From contig JADHYX010000393.1 of NCBI GenBank assembly GCA_027604685.1, forward strand, positions 1 to 20,440: DNA of 20,440 nucleotides, written 5' to 3'. The position numbers were made by a program, and so were the translations under genes. The notes beneath the pieces were generated by a model. That model was not told where the DNA came from. It made no database searches and worked only from the letters and a program-made list of their open reading frames with translations. This stretch comes from Lobulomyces angularis (lineage: Eukaryota > Chytridiomycota > Chytridiomycetes > Lobulomycetales > Lobulomycetaceae). Numbering within the stretch: the stretch's first letter is position 1; each line of letters opens with the position of its first letter. This document shows positions 11,078 to 20,440 of the stretch, piece after piece.

Positions 11078-14000
11078 TCATCTTTTTTTCATTCTACTAA
11101 TTTTTTTTTGTGGACTAATTTTTGCTTCAATTGGGTAACTGAATATACTTGAGTCACTATCGTCTAATAAAAAAATAGTAAGGATGTAATTTTTATTTTT
11201 TTTAAAAAGTACCGTTAAGTTTTTTAGTTTTTATTTCCTCATTGCAATCCTTAGTTAACAATTTTTTGGGGGAATGATGGAATTCTTTGCAAAAAAGAAA
11301 ACTTTAATTGAAAATCTTTCCTGAATTTTACCTTTATCACTGAGTTCTTCATCTAAATTATTTTTATCCACCGCTACATTATCCTCCATTCCAACACTAT
11401 CATATTCTTCACTTTCAGTACAGTTTAAAACATTTTTTATTTGTTTACTGGATCTGCGGGTACTAACCCTCGTCTTATTATTATAAGACTTATCTTTATC
11501 TAGCTTGGTAATTTTTTTCCCTGCAAAATCGCTATCACTATCACTGGAGTGTTCCTTTGCAATTTTTTTTGGTGTAAAAATTTTTAGTTCTCCTTCTACA
11601 TTACTCTCATCACTGTCACTAGCTTTATAAATTTTTTTATTTTTATCCACACTTCGTCTAAGATTTCTAGATTTTGTTCCCACATTTTCACTATTGCCAA
11701 AAAAATCATCAATTGTAGTTTTTTTTTTTTTGTTGCTGGTATTTAACTGTTTGTTTTCAGTAACATCAGCCTCCTCTTCTTTCTTGATTGTTTTCATTTT
11801 TTGATCGTCAGCTTCATTGTTTTTCAACTTTTCAACAGCTGACCTGGAAAGTGGTTTAAAAAAGGGGGATTGTTCAGCGTCTTCACTAGAAAAATCCAAA
11901 TTTTCGCCTGTTGGAACCAAAAACCTTCTAACACGCTTGGATTTAGGTTTTGGTTCTTTTTTTATTGTAAAATCTTTTTTAGCATTTTTCCTTTTTCAAA
12001 TTAATTTTGTAGTATTTCCTTAATATTACTTACTGTGAATCGCTCTCATCTTCTGTACTAACGTCATCTTCGTCACTGGCATTCTTTATGATTTCATTTA
12101 CATTATTATCGGACATGATAGTTTCATTCTCATCGGCATTATTTTGAAAATCTGTCATTAAATTTTGCTCTGATATTTTTTTCATTGCTTTTAATGTCGA
12201 AGCTCTTCTAGAAGAAGTTCTTTTATTTGAAGGCATCTCAACTTTGAGAATAGAATAATCAGTTTTTATTAGTTTTAAAAAAAAATTTGTATTTTTACTG
12301 TTTTTCTCCAATTCTATGTCCATCTTCTCATAATCGGATTCACTGTTTTTGTCCTCGGCAGACTCGGAATCGTTAATCGTTTGAACAGCATTCTTTTCCT
12401 TTTTTTTAAAAAACTTATCGATGGTAGAATTTTTCGCTGGTGCTTTATTTTCAGTTAATGGTTTTTTCTTTGTTAAATTCTCAACAGCCTCAACTGTTTC
12501 TGAATATCTCGGTTTTTTTACATTAAACTTTATTTCACTCTTCGATTCAAAATCGTCGTCGGAAAATGCATCCTGTTTTTTTCTTTTTCTTAAATTTAAA
12601 TTTAATCCTCTAGACTTCTTCATAACTACCGAGTTGGGGTTTTTTATTTCAGCTTCTTGTTCCTATAATATAAATGTAAGAATAAGTTCAACCACTGAAG
12701 GTAAACTTGTCATTCACCTCCCATTCCTGTAAAAAGTCTCTCAGCTCATTTTGCCAGATAGTGCTTTCACTCAAGGATTGCAATGTTTCCAACTCTTTTT
12801 TTTTTATTTCCTTTTCTTTCAATAACTTCTCAAACTTCTCATGAGTTATACTCCAAATTGGCATTGAAAGAAGATAATTATAATTTCCTGATTTTGATTC
12901 CTCATTTTCATTTTCAATATTTTCATCCGATTGTGCAATTTCATCACCATTAAGTTTTGAACGGAATTCTACGTATTTAGCTTTTTGCAACATCTCAATA
13001 ATGATATCTTTTTTTTTATTTTCCAACTTCAATTTTCCATTAATAATTTCACCCAAAAATCGGCATTTATTTTCTAGCTTGAGTAATTCATCTGCCAAGG
13101 TTTTTTCTAAAAATTGTTTCCTTTTTTTGTAAAAATTTAATCTAAATTCAAAGTAATCTTGTAAAATTTCAAAAACGGAAGAAAATTTTTTCAACTTTTC
13201 GTCTTTATCAAATAAAACCATGTTCGTTAGAGATTTTAAGTTTTGTAATTTAAATTTTTTTATAATTCCTTGAGGTTCTTCTTGGAGGTTTTTCAAGTTT
13301 TCCGCGGCCATGGATATTACAAAATGAACTTTCGTTTCAGTGTGGTATTCTTTATAATCCTTAAAAAAAGAGATTTTAAATTAGTTTTTTTTCATTAAAA
13401 AAAAAAAAAAAAAAAAAAATTCCTAATACTTTTATAAAGGCTGGAGATTTTTCACTTCCTTGAACTAATTCCTCCAAAAACTCTTTGTAACTCTGGGTCC
13501 AAGTACCTATTGGTAATTCAGTAATTTCCAACGTGGTTTCGTTCTTCACCTCATAAACTCCAGTAGTGGTATATTTGCCTCCGCCAAGGTCTTCAATATT
13601 TCCCTATTGTATAATAATAGTATATAAAATTTAATGTATTTATTCCAATACCGTAAATCCTCTATACCATGGCTTCATACTTACAAATTCCTCTCCATTT
13701 AACTTTCTCAGTAGATTTTCAACAATCTCTTTTGGATTGTAGTTAAATGTGAAAGTACTCCATCCAGTTCCAATACCATCACTGCCATTAATTAAAACCA
13801 TGGGAAGAATGGGAACATAAAAATCTGGCTCTATATTTAAACCTTCTTCATTTTTATAATTTAAAATGTTGTTATCTGAAGGATTAAAAATTTTTCTTGC
13901 AAGAGTGCTTAATCTGGTAAAAATATAACGCGGCGCTGCATGGTCTTTTCCACCTTGCAACCGAGTACCGAACTGCCCCAAGGGTTCTAAAAGGTTTATA

Positions 14001-16916
14001 TTATTACTTCCTACATGGGTAAACGCCTAAAAATACTTAATACTTTTTTATTAATTTCAAAAAAATTTGCTCACCAAGTTAATCATGGTTTGTGCTAAAG
14101 AAGTTTCTCCATGATGATATGCAGAATGCTCTGATACATAACCAGCAAGTTGAGCAACCTTAAATGACATTGAAATTAAACTGAAGCAGTTATTAAAGTT
14201 TTACTTTTAATTCTCCTTTAAACAAATTTCTTTTAAAGCAGGAAAACAAAATTTTTCTTTGCCCAGGTTTCAATCCTACAAAAATTAAACAGTTACAAAA
14301 CAGGTTCTAGTATACCATCAAGTACATTGGGAATAGATCTAACATTATCTGCCATAGAATGCAAAATCAATTCCTTATTCACGAAGTCTTTAACTTTTAT
14401 CTCTTCGGCAAGGTTATTTAGGTATATTCCGGCTTGATAATTTTCCAACCAAACTTTTCTCTCATTCGCCTTCTTTTTGCCAAAAGCCATTTCTAAGCAG
14501 TTTCTATCATCTTCTGCTAAACTTTCAAATGGTCTTGAATTTTAAAAAAAAATTTAAAAAAAAAAAAAAATTCAAAGTTTTACCTAACATGTCTTTCCAT
14601 GTTTTGAAAGTACTTTTTAGCATCTGATGATGTGGAAGTACCCAAACCTTTGTAATATTTAATATTCCAAGAGTTTATGGTAGTGATATTTCTTTCCCTC
14701 CAATTTTCATATTCAGTAATTGTAAAAAAGGAAATTTCCCTGTTATTTGTAGAAGCTCCTTTTTTTGTGACTTTGACAATAGGCGTAATGAATTGCAAAA
14801 TAAAACCAGGAATTTTTAATAAACTTGGCCAAAAATGATCAAATAAGTTTAAAATCAAGCCTTTTATATGGCTACCATCGTGATCCTTTGAAACGTATAA
14901 AAAGTGTGGAATTAAAATTTGAATGTAAAATCTGTAAAACCTGGTCTGTCATTATCATTACATGTCCATATCTTAAACTCTCCACACTGTTGTAAACCTT
15001 TTTATGTTGCAAGCCCAAAATTTTTTTAATATTGGATATTTCTTCATTATTCATAATTTTTTCAGTGTTGGCGTCTCGAACGTTTAACATCTTACCACGC
15101 TTATGGAAAAAAAAAAAAAATAACATTATTAAAGAGCAAATCCTTCAAAATACCAAAGGAAATACGCCGAATTTATCTCTACCAACTACACTTAAGCCAC
15201 AAACTGCAAGAGCTTTGGCACTATCACCTTCAGTTAAAATTAAGGTACAGTCCTTGGCCATTTTCGTTCCTGCAAGATTGGCATCATCTAACTTTGATAT
15301 TCCACTTAATCTACTTCTCTTTGTTCCATCAGTCTTTTTCATTAACTTCTCCTCTTTATTTTTTACTAATTGCATTAAATTCGTGACAATATTGGTTTTT
15401 TGAATTAACTTTTTTACAAAGTCTTCAGATATATTTATAGTTGACCCAAATTTGGATGGTTTTAATGTCATTGTTTCTTTAGTTTGTGAATCAAAACTTG
15501 GATTTTCAATGAGGCTATTAACAAATATCCAGAGTTGAGATTTTATGTTAAAAGGTTTTATTGCTGCTAAATCTTTAGTTTGTTTTTTCATTGATTCTAA
15601 TAGGCTAGACGTAATTTGGTCCACAACATAATTTACATGAGTTCCCCCTTTTATTGTACATATACTATTTACAAAGCTGACCTGCAGCGATTAATAATAT
15701 ATTCGAATTTTAAAGTTTTACTTGCTGGAACTGTCCGTCGCTCTGCACACAAATTACCTCCCATCTCTCATTCTTTTGGGTTGAAAAAAACCGCTTATTT
15801 CCATCCCTTTCCTCCACACTATTTTCCGCTTCACTTGATTTGATATATAATTTCACGTAGTCAAGAAAACTTTTTATTTTAATCAATTTTCCATTTAAAT
15901 ATACTTTGACCCCTCTAGTGGTACCAGCAATATCATACACCCTTTTCGATAAGACGGAGCAAAAATCTTCATCCATTAATTTTAAATTAAATCGTTTTAA
16001 ATCAGGGTAAAATGTAATTTTGGTAAAGTCTTTTCCATCATTTTTCTTTAATATCGGCTCATCCTTTTTTGACATATTATCTTTAAATACCTATAATATA
16101 TAGATTAGAAATAAAAACAAAATAAAAAAATTACCTGTTTAAATTGCAATTGATCTTCTTCACTACTAGTTTCAACTATAAACTTTTTGGAAAATATATT
16201 ACATAATTTCGCACCCTATAATAAATTCATCAGTTTTGACAAATATGCATAAAAATTTACGTATCCTTTAATATTAATTACGTTAATAACTTAATATATA
16301 CAGTTACTCACCGTTTCTTCCTCCAACTATTTTTTTATCATTGTCATCATAATTTGAACTGGTCAATAGATTTGCAAATATCATTTCTGGTACATAAATT
16401 TGATGATCTTTGTGTATTTGAATTGGAATTCCTTTACCATCATTGTACACAGAACTAAACAACAATTTTTTTTTTTAGTAGGATAAAAATTTTTTTTTTA
16501 GAAGGATAAAAATTGCCTCCAGACAATTACATCTTGAAATCATCTATTGTAACTTTAATAGTCGTCATTGATGGGTCTCTGATTTTGTTATCGGATGCGT
16601 TCGACAGTATTTCATCAAAAATTTTGTATAATCCTGGACAAAAGCTGATATTTTTTTGGGACAACATCCCATCCTTTTCAATCCACATCAATGCATCTTG
16701 AGCTTCGATGGAACCTATATATGTATCTGGTCTTAATAAAATGTGTTCGAGTTGAGTTTTTTTTCTGTTGTTTGAAGTTTTTCAAAAAAAAATTAATTTT
16801 TTTAACGATTTTTAAATAAAAAATTTACTGGTAGACTTGTTCGATCGATTTGTTTGATTTGCTCTGTCAAATTTCAATGTAAAAAAAAAAAGTTTTTTTG
16901 AATTTAAAATTACCAT
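11078..16916 (-). CDS. TOP2: DNA topoisomerase II
   Basis: Exons, high to low: 16916-16914, 16863-16829, 16764-16531, 16454-16312, 16265-16261, 16215-16135, 16090-15722, 15681-15154, 15099-14941, 14885-14584, 14533-14316, 14275-14205, 14158-14075, 14026-13652, 13603-13430, 13359-12718, 12662-12034, 11990-11332, 11284-11213, 11163-11078 (TGA). This gives 1622 residues, a normal family length. The enzyme passes one duplex through a transient double-strand break in another, using ATP, in the nucleus. The GHKL ATPase shows YKIFDEILSNASDNK and GRNGYGAKL (about 135-143), then the QTK loop (FDSQTKETMT). The Toprim domain has EGDSAK (about 441) and DQDHDGSH. The winged-helix domain has the catalytic Tyr in APRYIFT (about 778). 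All catalytic residues are present. The last 480 residues form a charged Ser/Asp/Glu/Lys-rich tail with two FF motifs. A further in-frame intron at 12242-12298 is possible. Confidence 0.96.
12242..12298 (-). other. Possible in-frame intron in the TOP2 tail
   Basis: A 57-nt stretch on the minus strand starts GTAAAA, contains CTAAT and ends CAAAG, with no stop in frame. As coding sequence it gives a hydrophobic, Phe/Leu/Ile-rich segment in an otherwise very charged tail. Removing it gives KNIEMPSN and keeps the frame. Both readings are possible; transcript data would decide. Confidence 0.5.
16261..16265 (-). other. 5-nt micro-exon of TOP2
   Basis: On the minus strand the sequence reads AAAG|GATAC|GTAAAT. 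Joining the flanking exons directly would give RNGAKL. Including GATAC gives RNGYGAKL, the invariant ATP-binding glycine-rich loop, and keeps the frame. The flanking introns are 46 nt (16266-16311) and 45 nt (16216-16260). Confidence 0.85.
16914..16916 (-). other. Start-codon-only coding exon of TOP2
   Basis: The second exon (16863-16829) opens in phase 0 with SKSNKSIEQVYQ, and unspliced sequence before it contains a stop in that frame. The only fitting upstream donor is ATG|GTAATT, which leaves the ATG alone as the coding part of the first exon. The 50-nt intron ends GACAG. In-frame sequence before the ATG runs into a TAG about 13 codons upstream without another ATG, supporting this start. 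Confidence 0.75.
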
Positions 16917-17119
16917 TAATGTTAATACTAATTAAAGGTAATTGTAATTGTCTATCTATTGATTATATATGGCTTTGAAGAATACAGAAAAGTAAAAGTT
17001 TTATTATTTGTATGAGAAGTTTAATTACAGAAGGAGGTTTTAAAAAACCACTGTATACAATTTTCTTAAAAATAAATTTTTACTTGAAAAAATTTAAAAT
17101 TTTATTTAAAAATATTTTA

Positions 17120-18480
17120 CTACAAATTAGATTTTAAAATTTTATTTTGATTTTCTTTCTGCTCTCCTTCAAAATACGAATCCCAAACAACTTTTAATTC
17201 CCCTTTCAACTCTGCGTTAATTTCAGCAGGTAAAGTGTTATAGGCACTAAACTTAATGTTTTCATTAAAAATTCCAGGTAAAACTCCTTTTGCTAAACTT
17301 GATCCTCCATCAACTCGTAATGTAGCACCTGTGATATAACTAGCTGCTGGAGACAGCAAGTACACAATTGCAGAAGCCACTTCACTCTCTGTACCTAATC
17401 GACCGGAAGGGTTTTCCCAACTAGTAATTATTCATTGAAAAACGTGTAAGTTGACAAATCACATTTTTACCTTGAAAGAAAGAACTCTTTTTGAATGTGT
17501 TTAGGATAGTTATTAACTCCATTTCCTATTATTTTTCCAGGTGCAACATTGTTTATTCTAATTTTTGAGGAACCCTGAACAACAAAGTACGTTATTTATC
17601 GTAAGGTACTCACCGTTAAAAAAAAAGAGTTAAAACTATTACCCATTCCACCGCCAAACTTTTTGAAAGATTTTCAACTGCAGCCCTGGCAGCACCAGTA
17701 TGTGACATCATTGGAAATCCTTGAAACATCTGTTTGATTCTTTGATAAGAAAAAAAAAAAAAAAAAAAGTACGTCAAAATTGAAACCTCTGCTATAACAT
17801 TCACTATACACCCGCCATTTTCTTGCATATATTTGTCATACACGGCTCTGGTAACAATCCAAGTTCCGTTTAAATTAGTATCAATTACCTATTGATTTAC
17901 AAGTTTAAAAAAAAAAGGAATTTTCAAATTGTATAGTTTACTGCTTTCCATCCTTTTTCTGATATATTAGCAGCTAAAATTGAAGTTTATTTTTTTTAGT
18001 TTAACAAATAGTATAGTTTGGTACCTGGACTTGCAAATTGACCTCCTGCATTGTTCTAAAAATTTCTTATAAACTTTATTAACTAAAAATTCTCACCACT
18101 AAGCAATCTATTTTTTTGTACTTTTTTAAAATTTCAATAATCCCATTATCCACGCTAAGCTTGTCTCTTATGTTCATAACAACTACTTCAATAGTTCCAG
18201 GCAAACTTAATTTTTGAAACTCATCCTTTGTTTTTAAAAGTAGTTCTTTTCTTCTACCAGCAATAATTACTGAACCGCCCAACGCACATAGTTCAAAAGC
18301 CGTTACTCTTCCGATGCCTTTAAATGATTAACAAAAAAAAATGTCTGATCGTACCTGTGCCGCCGCCTACATAAGTACCAACAACGATAAAGAAGAATTA
18401 ATAAAAATTAAGTTTTGAGAACCAGTAATTAACGTCACTTTATTTTTAAATAAATTTTCTCTAAAGATTGAATTTTGCAT
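17120..18480 (-). CDS. PECR: Short-chain reductase, peroxisomal trans-2-enoyl-CoA reductase-like
   Basis: Exons, high to low: 18480-18423, 18366-18355, 18317-18097, 18055-18025, 17973-17942, 17888-17787, 17729-17643, 17574-17471, 17420-17120 (TAG), giving 315 residues. PECR uses NADPH to reduce trans-2-enoyl-CoA in peroxisomes; its close relative DECR2/Sps19 reduces 2,4-dienoyl-CoA. The Rossmann fold shows LITGGGTGIG (residues 17-26) and the NADPH-type IIAGRRKELL. NNAGGQFASPA, EKGWKAVIDTNLNGTW, HTGAARAAVENLSKSLAVEW, IRINNVAPG and LLSPAASYITGATLRVDGG follow. The NNAGGQF and TGAAR wording fits PECR better than DECR2. The canonical YxxxK is replaced by TxxxR, as I recall for PECR. The C-terminus is SNL, a weak variant of the peroxisomal SKL signal. 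It lies 203 bp upstream of TOP2 on the same strand, without functional link. Confidence 0.85.
18355..18366 (-). other. 12-nt micro-exon encoding the SDR cofactor loop
   Basis: On the minus strand, GTAG|GCGGCGGCACAG|GTACG gives a 12-nt exon. It joins LIT to GIGR as LITGGGTGIGR, which is the NAD(P)-binding TGxxxGIG motif. Without it the motif is lost, although the frame is kept. The downstream intron (18318-18354) is only 37 nt. Confidence 0.88.
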
Positions 18481-19670
18481 ATTATTTAACAAAGTATGGG
18501 ATAATTTATTACTCCGAATTCACCAAATTAGTTAAGAAGGAAGCTTGTTAATTCAAAACAACGTTGAAAACTAGGAGTAGAAATTGTATTAAGATCAGTA
18601 ATATAATATGAAGAAGAATAAAAAACATTGATCAAGTATTCATATCAAAATGAACATATCTATTTTTTATATACATAATCCACTAATCTACACTAGATTT
18701 TTTTGAATAAAATTTGGTACAGATTCACTGGCATTATAATTTCAGCATTGAAAAAGTAGATTGAGAAACTTTTTTTTTTTATCATAGCAAAACTATAAAA
18801 ATGAAATTTCTTTTTCCACTTGGATTGAACTGAATTGGTAATTTTTTCTCTTTTCTGTGATGTTTTGTCACCTATTTCAACTTCATTCATCACTCAGGAA
18901 GGTACTTCCATGTAAAAATCAATGATTGCGTAGGTTCGGCAAATATATCTATCAGTTCCTCACCTTTTATAAGTTCATCCAATATTAATGCAAATTTTCT
19001 CAAATTTCATAGATTTTATCCATGTAATCTCAATTATTATAACTTATGTAGGTTCATTCATATCATTAAAGTTCCTCAACTTGAAGTGGGTAAAAATCAA
19101 TGAAACTTTCGTAGGTTGCTCCTACTCTAGACAATTTCCTACGTTGCATACATCCTCACCAAGGAAGATTCTACCACACATTTATCCTCACAAGGCACAA
19201 GGCCACTTCATCATCGATCTAGTGGTTCATCATAAATCATTTAAAAACATGTCAGTTCAAACAAAGAAAAAACAAATAACAGGGCTTTTGTTCGTGTAAC
19301 ATTTCAGACTAAGAAAAGGGATTCCTTATCTTTTTCTCTTCTCTTTATTTATATTTATCCATCTCTCATTTAATTTTATAGTAAAATGAATTAAATTAAC
19401 AATTAGTTTCAAACTTTAGTTGTTTCACAAACAACAATTCGAAATATTTTCAATAACAACAAAATTCAAACACTTTTCTTTGTCCAAAATTTTGGTGGCC
19501 ATTTTTTTTAAATTTTTTTGCATATTCACAAAATTTTTTCTCATTGTCAACAAATAAAAAGTATCCCGTGTATTTTTTTAATTTTTTATATAAATATAAC
19601 ATTTTTTTTTTTTTTCAATCTTTTTTTTAATTTTATTTTCATTTTTTTATTTTTTTAAATTATATTTACA
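18481..19670. other. Intergenic region between divergent genes
   Basis: A 1.2-kb stretch between the PECR-like gene (minus) and the nuclease gene (plus), so it should hold both promoters. The middle (about 18900-19260) is less A/T-monotonous and contains a degenerate repeat. The right end (19500-19670) is T-rich and leads to the ATG in the context TTACAATGG. Open frames at 18988-19299 (plus) and 18693-18893 (minus) have no recognisable family and overlap the repeat or simple sequence, so they are not called as genes. No tRNA or other RNA was recognised. Confidence 0.6.
18907..19160. repeat. Degenerate tandem repeat, about three copies
   Basis: Copies at about 18907-18967, 19018-19083 and 19084-19160 share the blocks CCATGTAA/GGTAAAAATCAATGA, then GTAGGTTC, then GTTCCTCAACTT or CCTCACC. 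On the minus strand the copies read as similar peptides (AEPTQSLIFTW, QPTKVSLIFTHF, and NEPT followed by a stop). The repeat may therefore come from decayed coding sequence or an old element. Unit length is irregular, roughly 60-110 bp. Confidence 0.55.
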
Positions 19671-20440
19671 ATGGGAATCAAATCTTTGCACCATCTTATA
19701 AAAAAAAACGAATTTCTTCAAAAAGTAGAAAAAGAACCCTTAGTTAATTTGATGCGAGGTAAAACTGTATATATTGATGTACTAGGAGCGTACTACCGCT
19801 CTTTTATCAATTCTTGTGCAGAAGGGTGGAATACTATCTTCTCGGAATTAAGTTTTTTGATTGAAAACAACATAGATTTGATATTTATTTTGGATAGTGA
19901 CAAATTGAGCATCCAAAAAAAAGCAACTTACTTTCAACGACACAAAAAAGAAAGGAAATTACTTCGTAGAATAAAAAATTTAGAAAAATCCAAAAAATGT
20001 AAACGAAAAGCATTAATATCCATAAAAAAATTGGAAACCCTGTTATCAAAATTTAAAAGTGTTGACAAAAACAAAATTAAAGAAGCCTTTCCTAAGGATG
20101 CTCCACTAAATTGCTCATTACAGGTAGCAGACTTTGAAGCCGACGTTTGGATTGGGCATAAAGGCAAAAAGGATAATCAAAGAATTGTAATCAGCAATGA
20201 TTCTGATTTATTAGTTTATGAAAATACAAAAATTTTGATACGACCAATGGCTGCAGAATTTTTTATTATTAACAAAGAAAGTTTTTTAGGTAAATATAAA
20301 TGCAGTGATTATAATTATATTTATTTTTCAGAAAAATTGGACCTCACAATAAAAAAATTTATATGGGTATGCTCTCTTTGTGGAAATGATTATTCCAAGA
20401 ACGTTTACAAAAAAGGAATTGCCACAGTTATAAAGACTGT
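19671..20440 (+). CDS. XPG/EXO1-type structure-specific nuclease, 3' end missing
   Basis: Exons: 19671-20289 and 20332 to the window edge. It starts MGIKSLHHLI, the free N-terminus typical of the FEN1/EXO1/XPG family, nucleases that cut branched DNA or flaps with two metal ions. The acidic ligands I can place are Asp in VYIDVLGAYYR, Asp in IFILDSD, Glu and Asp in DFEADVWIG, both Asp in ISNDSDLLVY, and Asp in CGNDYS. All metal positions thus look acidic. A very basic helical stretch (about residues 85-150) sits where FEN1 has its helical arch. SNDSDLLVY resembles EXO1 more than FEN1, but the protein is diverged and I cannot assign an orthologue. A 42-nt in-frame intron splits the region before the helix-two-turn-helix. 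Confidence 0.82.
   Translation, partial: MGIKSLHHLIKKNEFLQKVEKEPLVNLMRGKTVYIDVLGAYYRSFINSCAEGWNTIFSELSFLIENNIDLIFILDSDKLSIQKKATYFQRHKKERKLLRRIKNLEKSKKCKRKALISIKKLETLLSKFKSVDKNKIKEAFPKDAPLNCSLQVADFEADVWIGHKGKKDNQRIVISNDSDLLVYENTKILIRPMAAEFFIINKESFLGKYKCSDYNYIYFSEKLDLTIKKFIWVCSLCGNDYSKNVYKKGIATVIKT
20290..20331 (+). other. In-frame, stop-free 42-nt intron of the nuclease gene
   Basis: Starts GTAAAT, ends TTTTTCAG, is a multiple of three and lacks stops, so the reading frame stays open through it. Removing it gives ESFLEKLDLTIKKFIWVC. This matches the family spacing between the segment before the helix-two-turn-helix and the (C/L)xxxGxDY block; retention inserts 14 unrelated residues. Confidence 0.8.

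Noticed and set aside
11250..11331. TOP2 exon 18 reading on past 11332 into a short tail and stop
   Set aside because: A GTAAAA donor at 11331 and an acceptor at 11285 continue the frame through two more acidic/basic exons, typical of a TOP2 tail.
12421..12732. Plus-strand 103-residue open frame
   Set aside because: It is the antisense shadow of the TOP2 tail exons and has no independent support.
17616..17642. SDR exon reading through GTAATA after AVEW
   Set aside because: Read-through gives VIVLTLFF and soon ends; splicing to 17574 gives GSSKIRINNVAPG, which fits the family.
18693..18893. Minus-strand 66-residue open frame
   Set aside because: No recognisable motif, no splice context, and it sits next to the degenerate repeat.
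18928..18945. tRNA-like T-arm (GGTTCGG)
   Set aside because: No matching acceptor, anticodon or D arms could be folded around it.
18988..19299. Plus-strand 103-residue open frame
   Set aside because: It spans the degenerate repeat and the more convincing peptide similarity between copies is on the other strand; no family was recognised.

Overview
This is a very AT-rich eukaryotic nuclear contig with eight protein-coding genes and about 52 short GT-AG introns, most of them 37 to 100 nt. TAA, TAG and TGA all end genes, so the code is standard. The tiny T-tract introns, high intron density, Lys/Asn-rich proteins and gene set (COP9 subunit 5, molybdopterin synthase, peroxisomal reductase, anoctamin) best fit an early-diverging zoosporic (chytrid-like) fungus. 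Another AT-rich protist cannot be excluded from the sequence alone.

Layout, left to right. Plus strand: a TMEM16/anoctamin gene with a long disordered N-terminal extension (from the left edge to 4754, 5' end cut off), an unrecognised 418-residue protein (5362-6848), and CSN5 (7137-8471). Minus strand, converging on CSN5: MOCS2B/MoaE (8732-9456), a membrane-anchored FkbM-type methyltransferase-like protein (9690-10841, with a 10-N assembly gap in an intron), DNA topoisomerase II (11078-16916, 20 exons) and a peroxisomal trans-2-enoyl-CoA reductase-like SDR (17120-18480). Plus strand again: the 5' part of an XPG/EXO1-type nuclease gene (19671 to the right edge), after a 1.2-kb intergenic region that holds a degenerate repeat. 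Other intergenic gaps are 200-290 bp of A/T tracts with nothing recognisable (6849-7136, 8472-8731, 9457-9689, 10842-11077, 16917-17119).

The genes are ordinary, functionally unrelated housekeeping genes; I see no operon or gene-cluster logic and no mobile element, RNA gene or CRISPR array. The striking content is in gene architecture. There is a 5-nt micro-exon and a start-codon-only exon in topoisomerase II, and a 12-nt micro-exon that encodes the nucleotide-binding glycine motif of the SDR. Several introns are a multiple of three and stop-free, so they hide inside open reading frames (anoctamin, nuclease, possibly topoisomerase II). All gene models below were spliced by eye from reading frames, splice sites and remembered family motifs; no alignment or database search was run.
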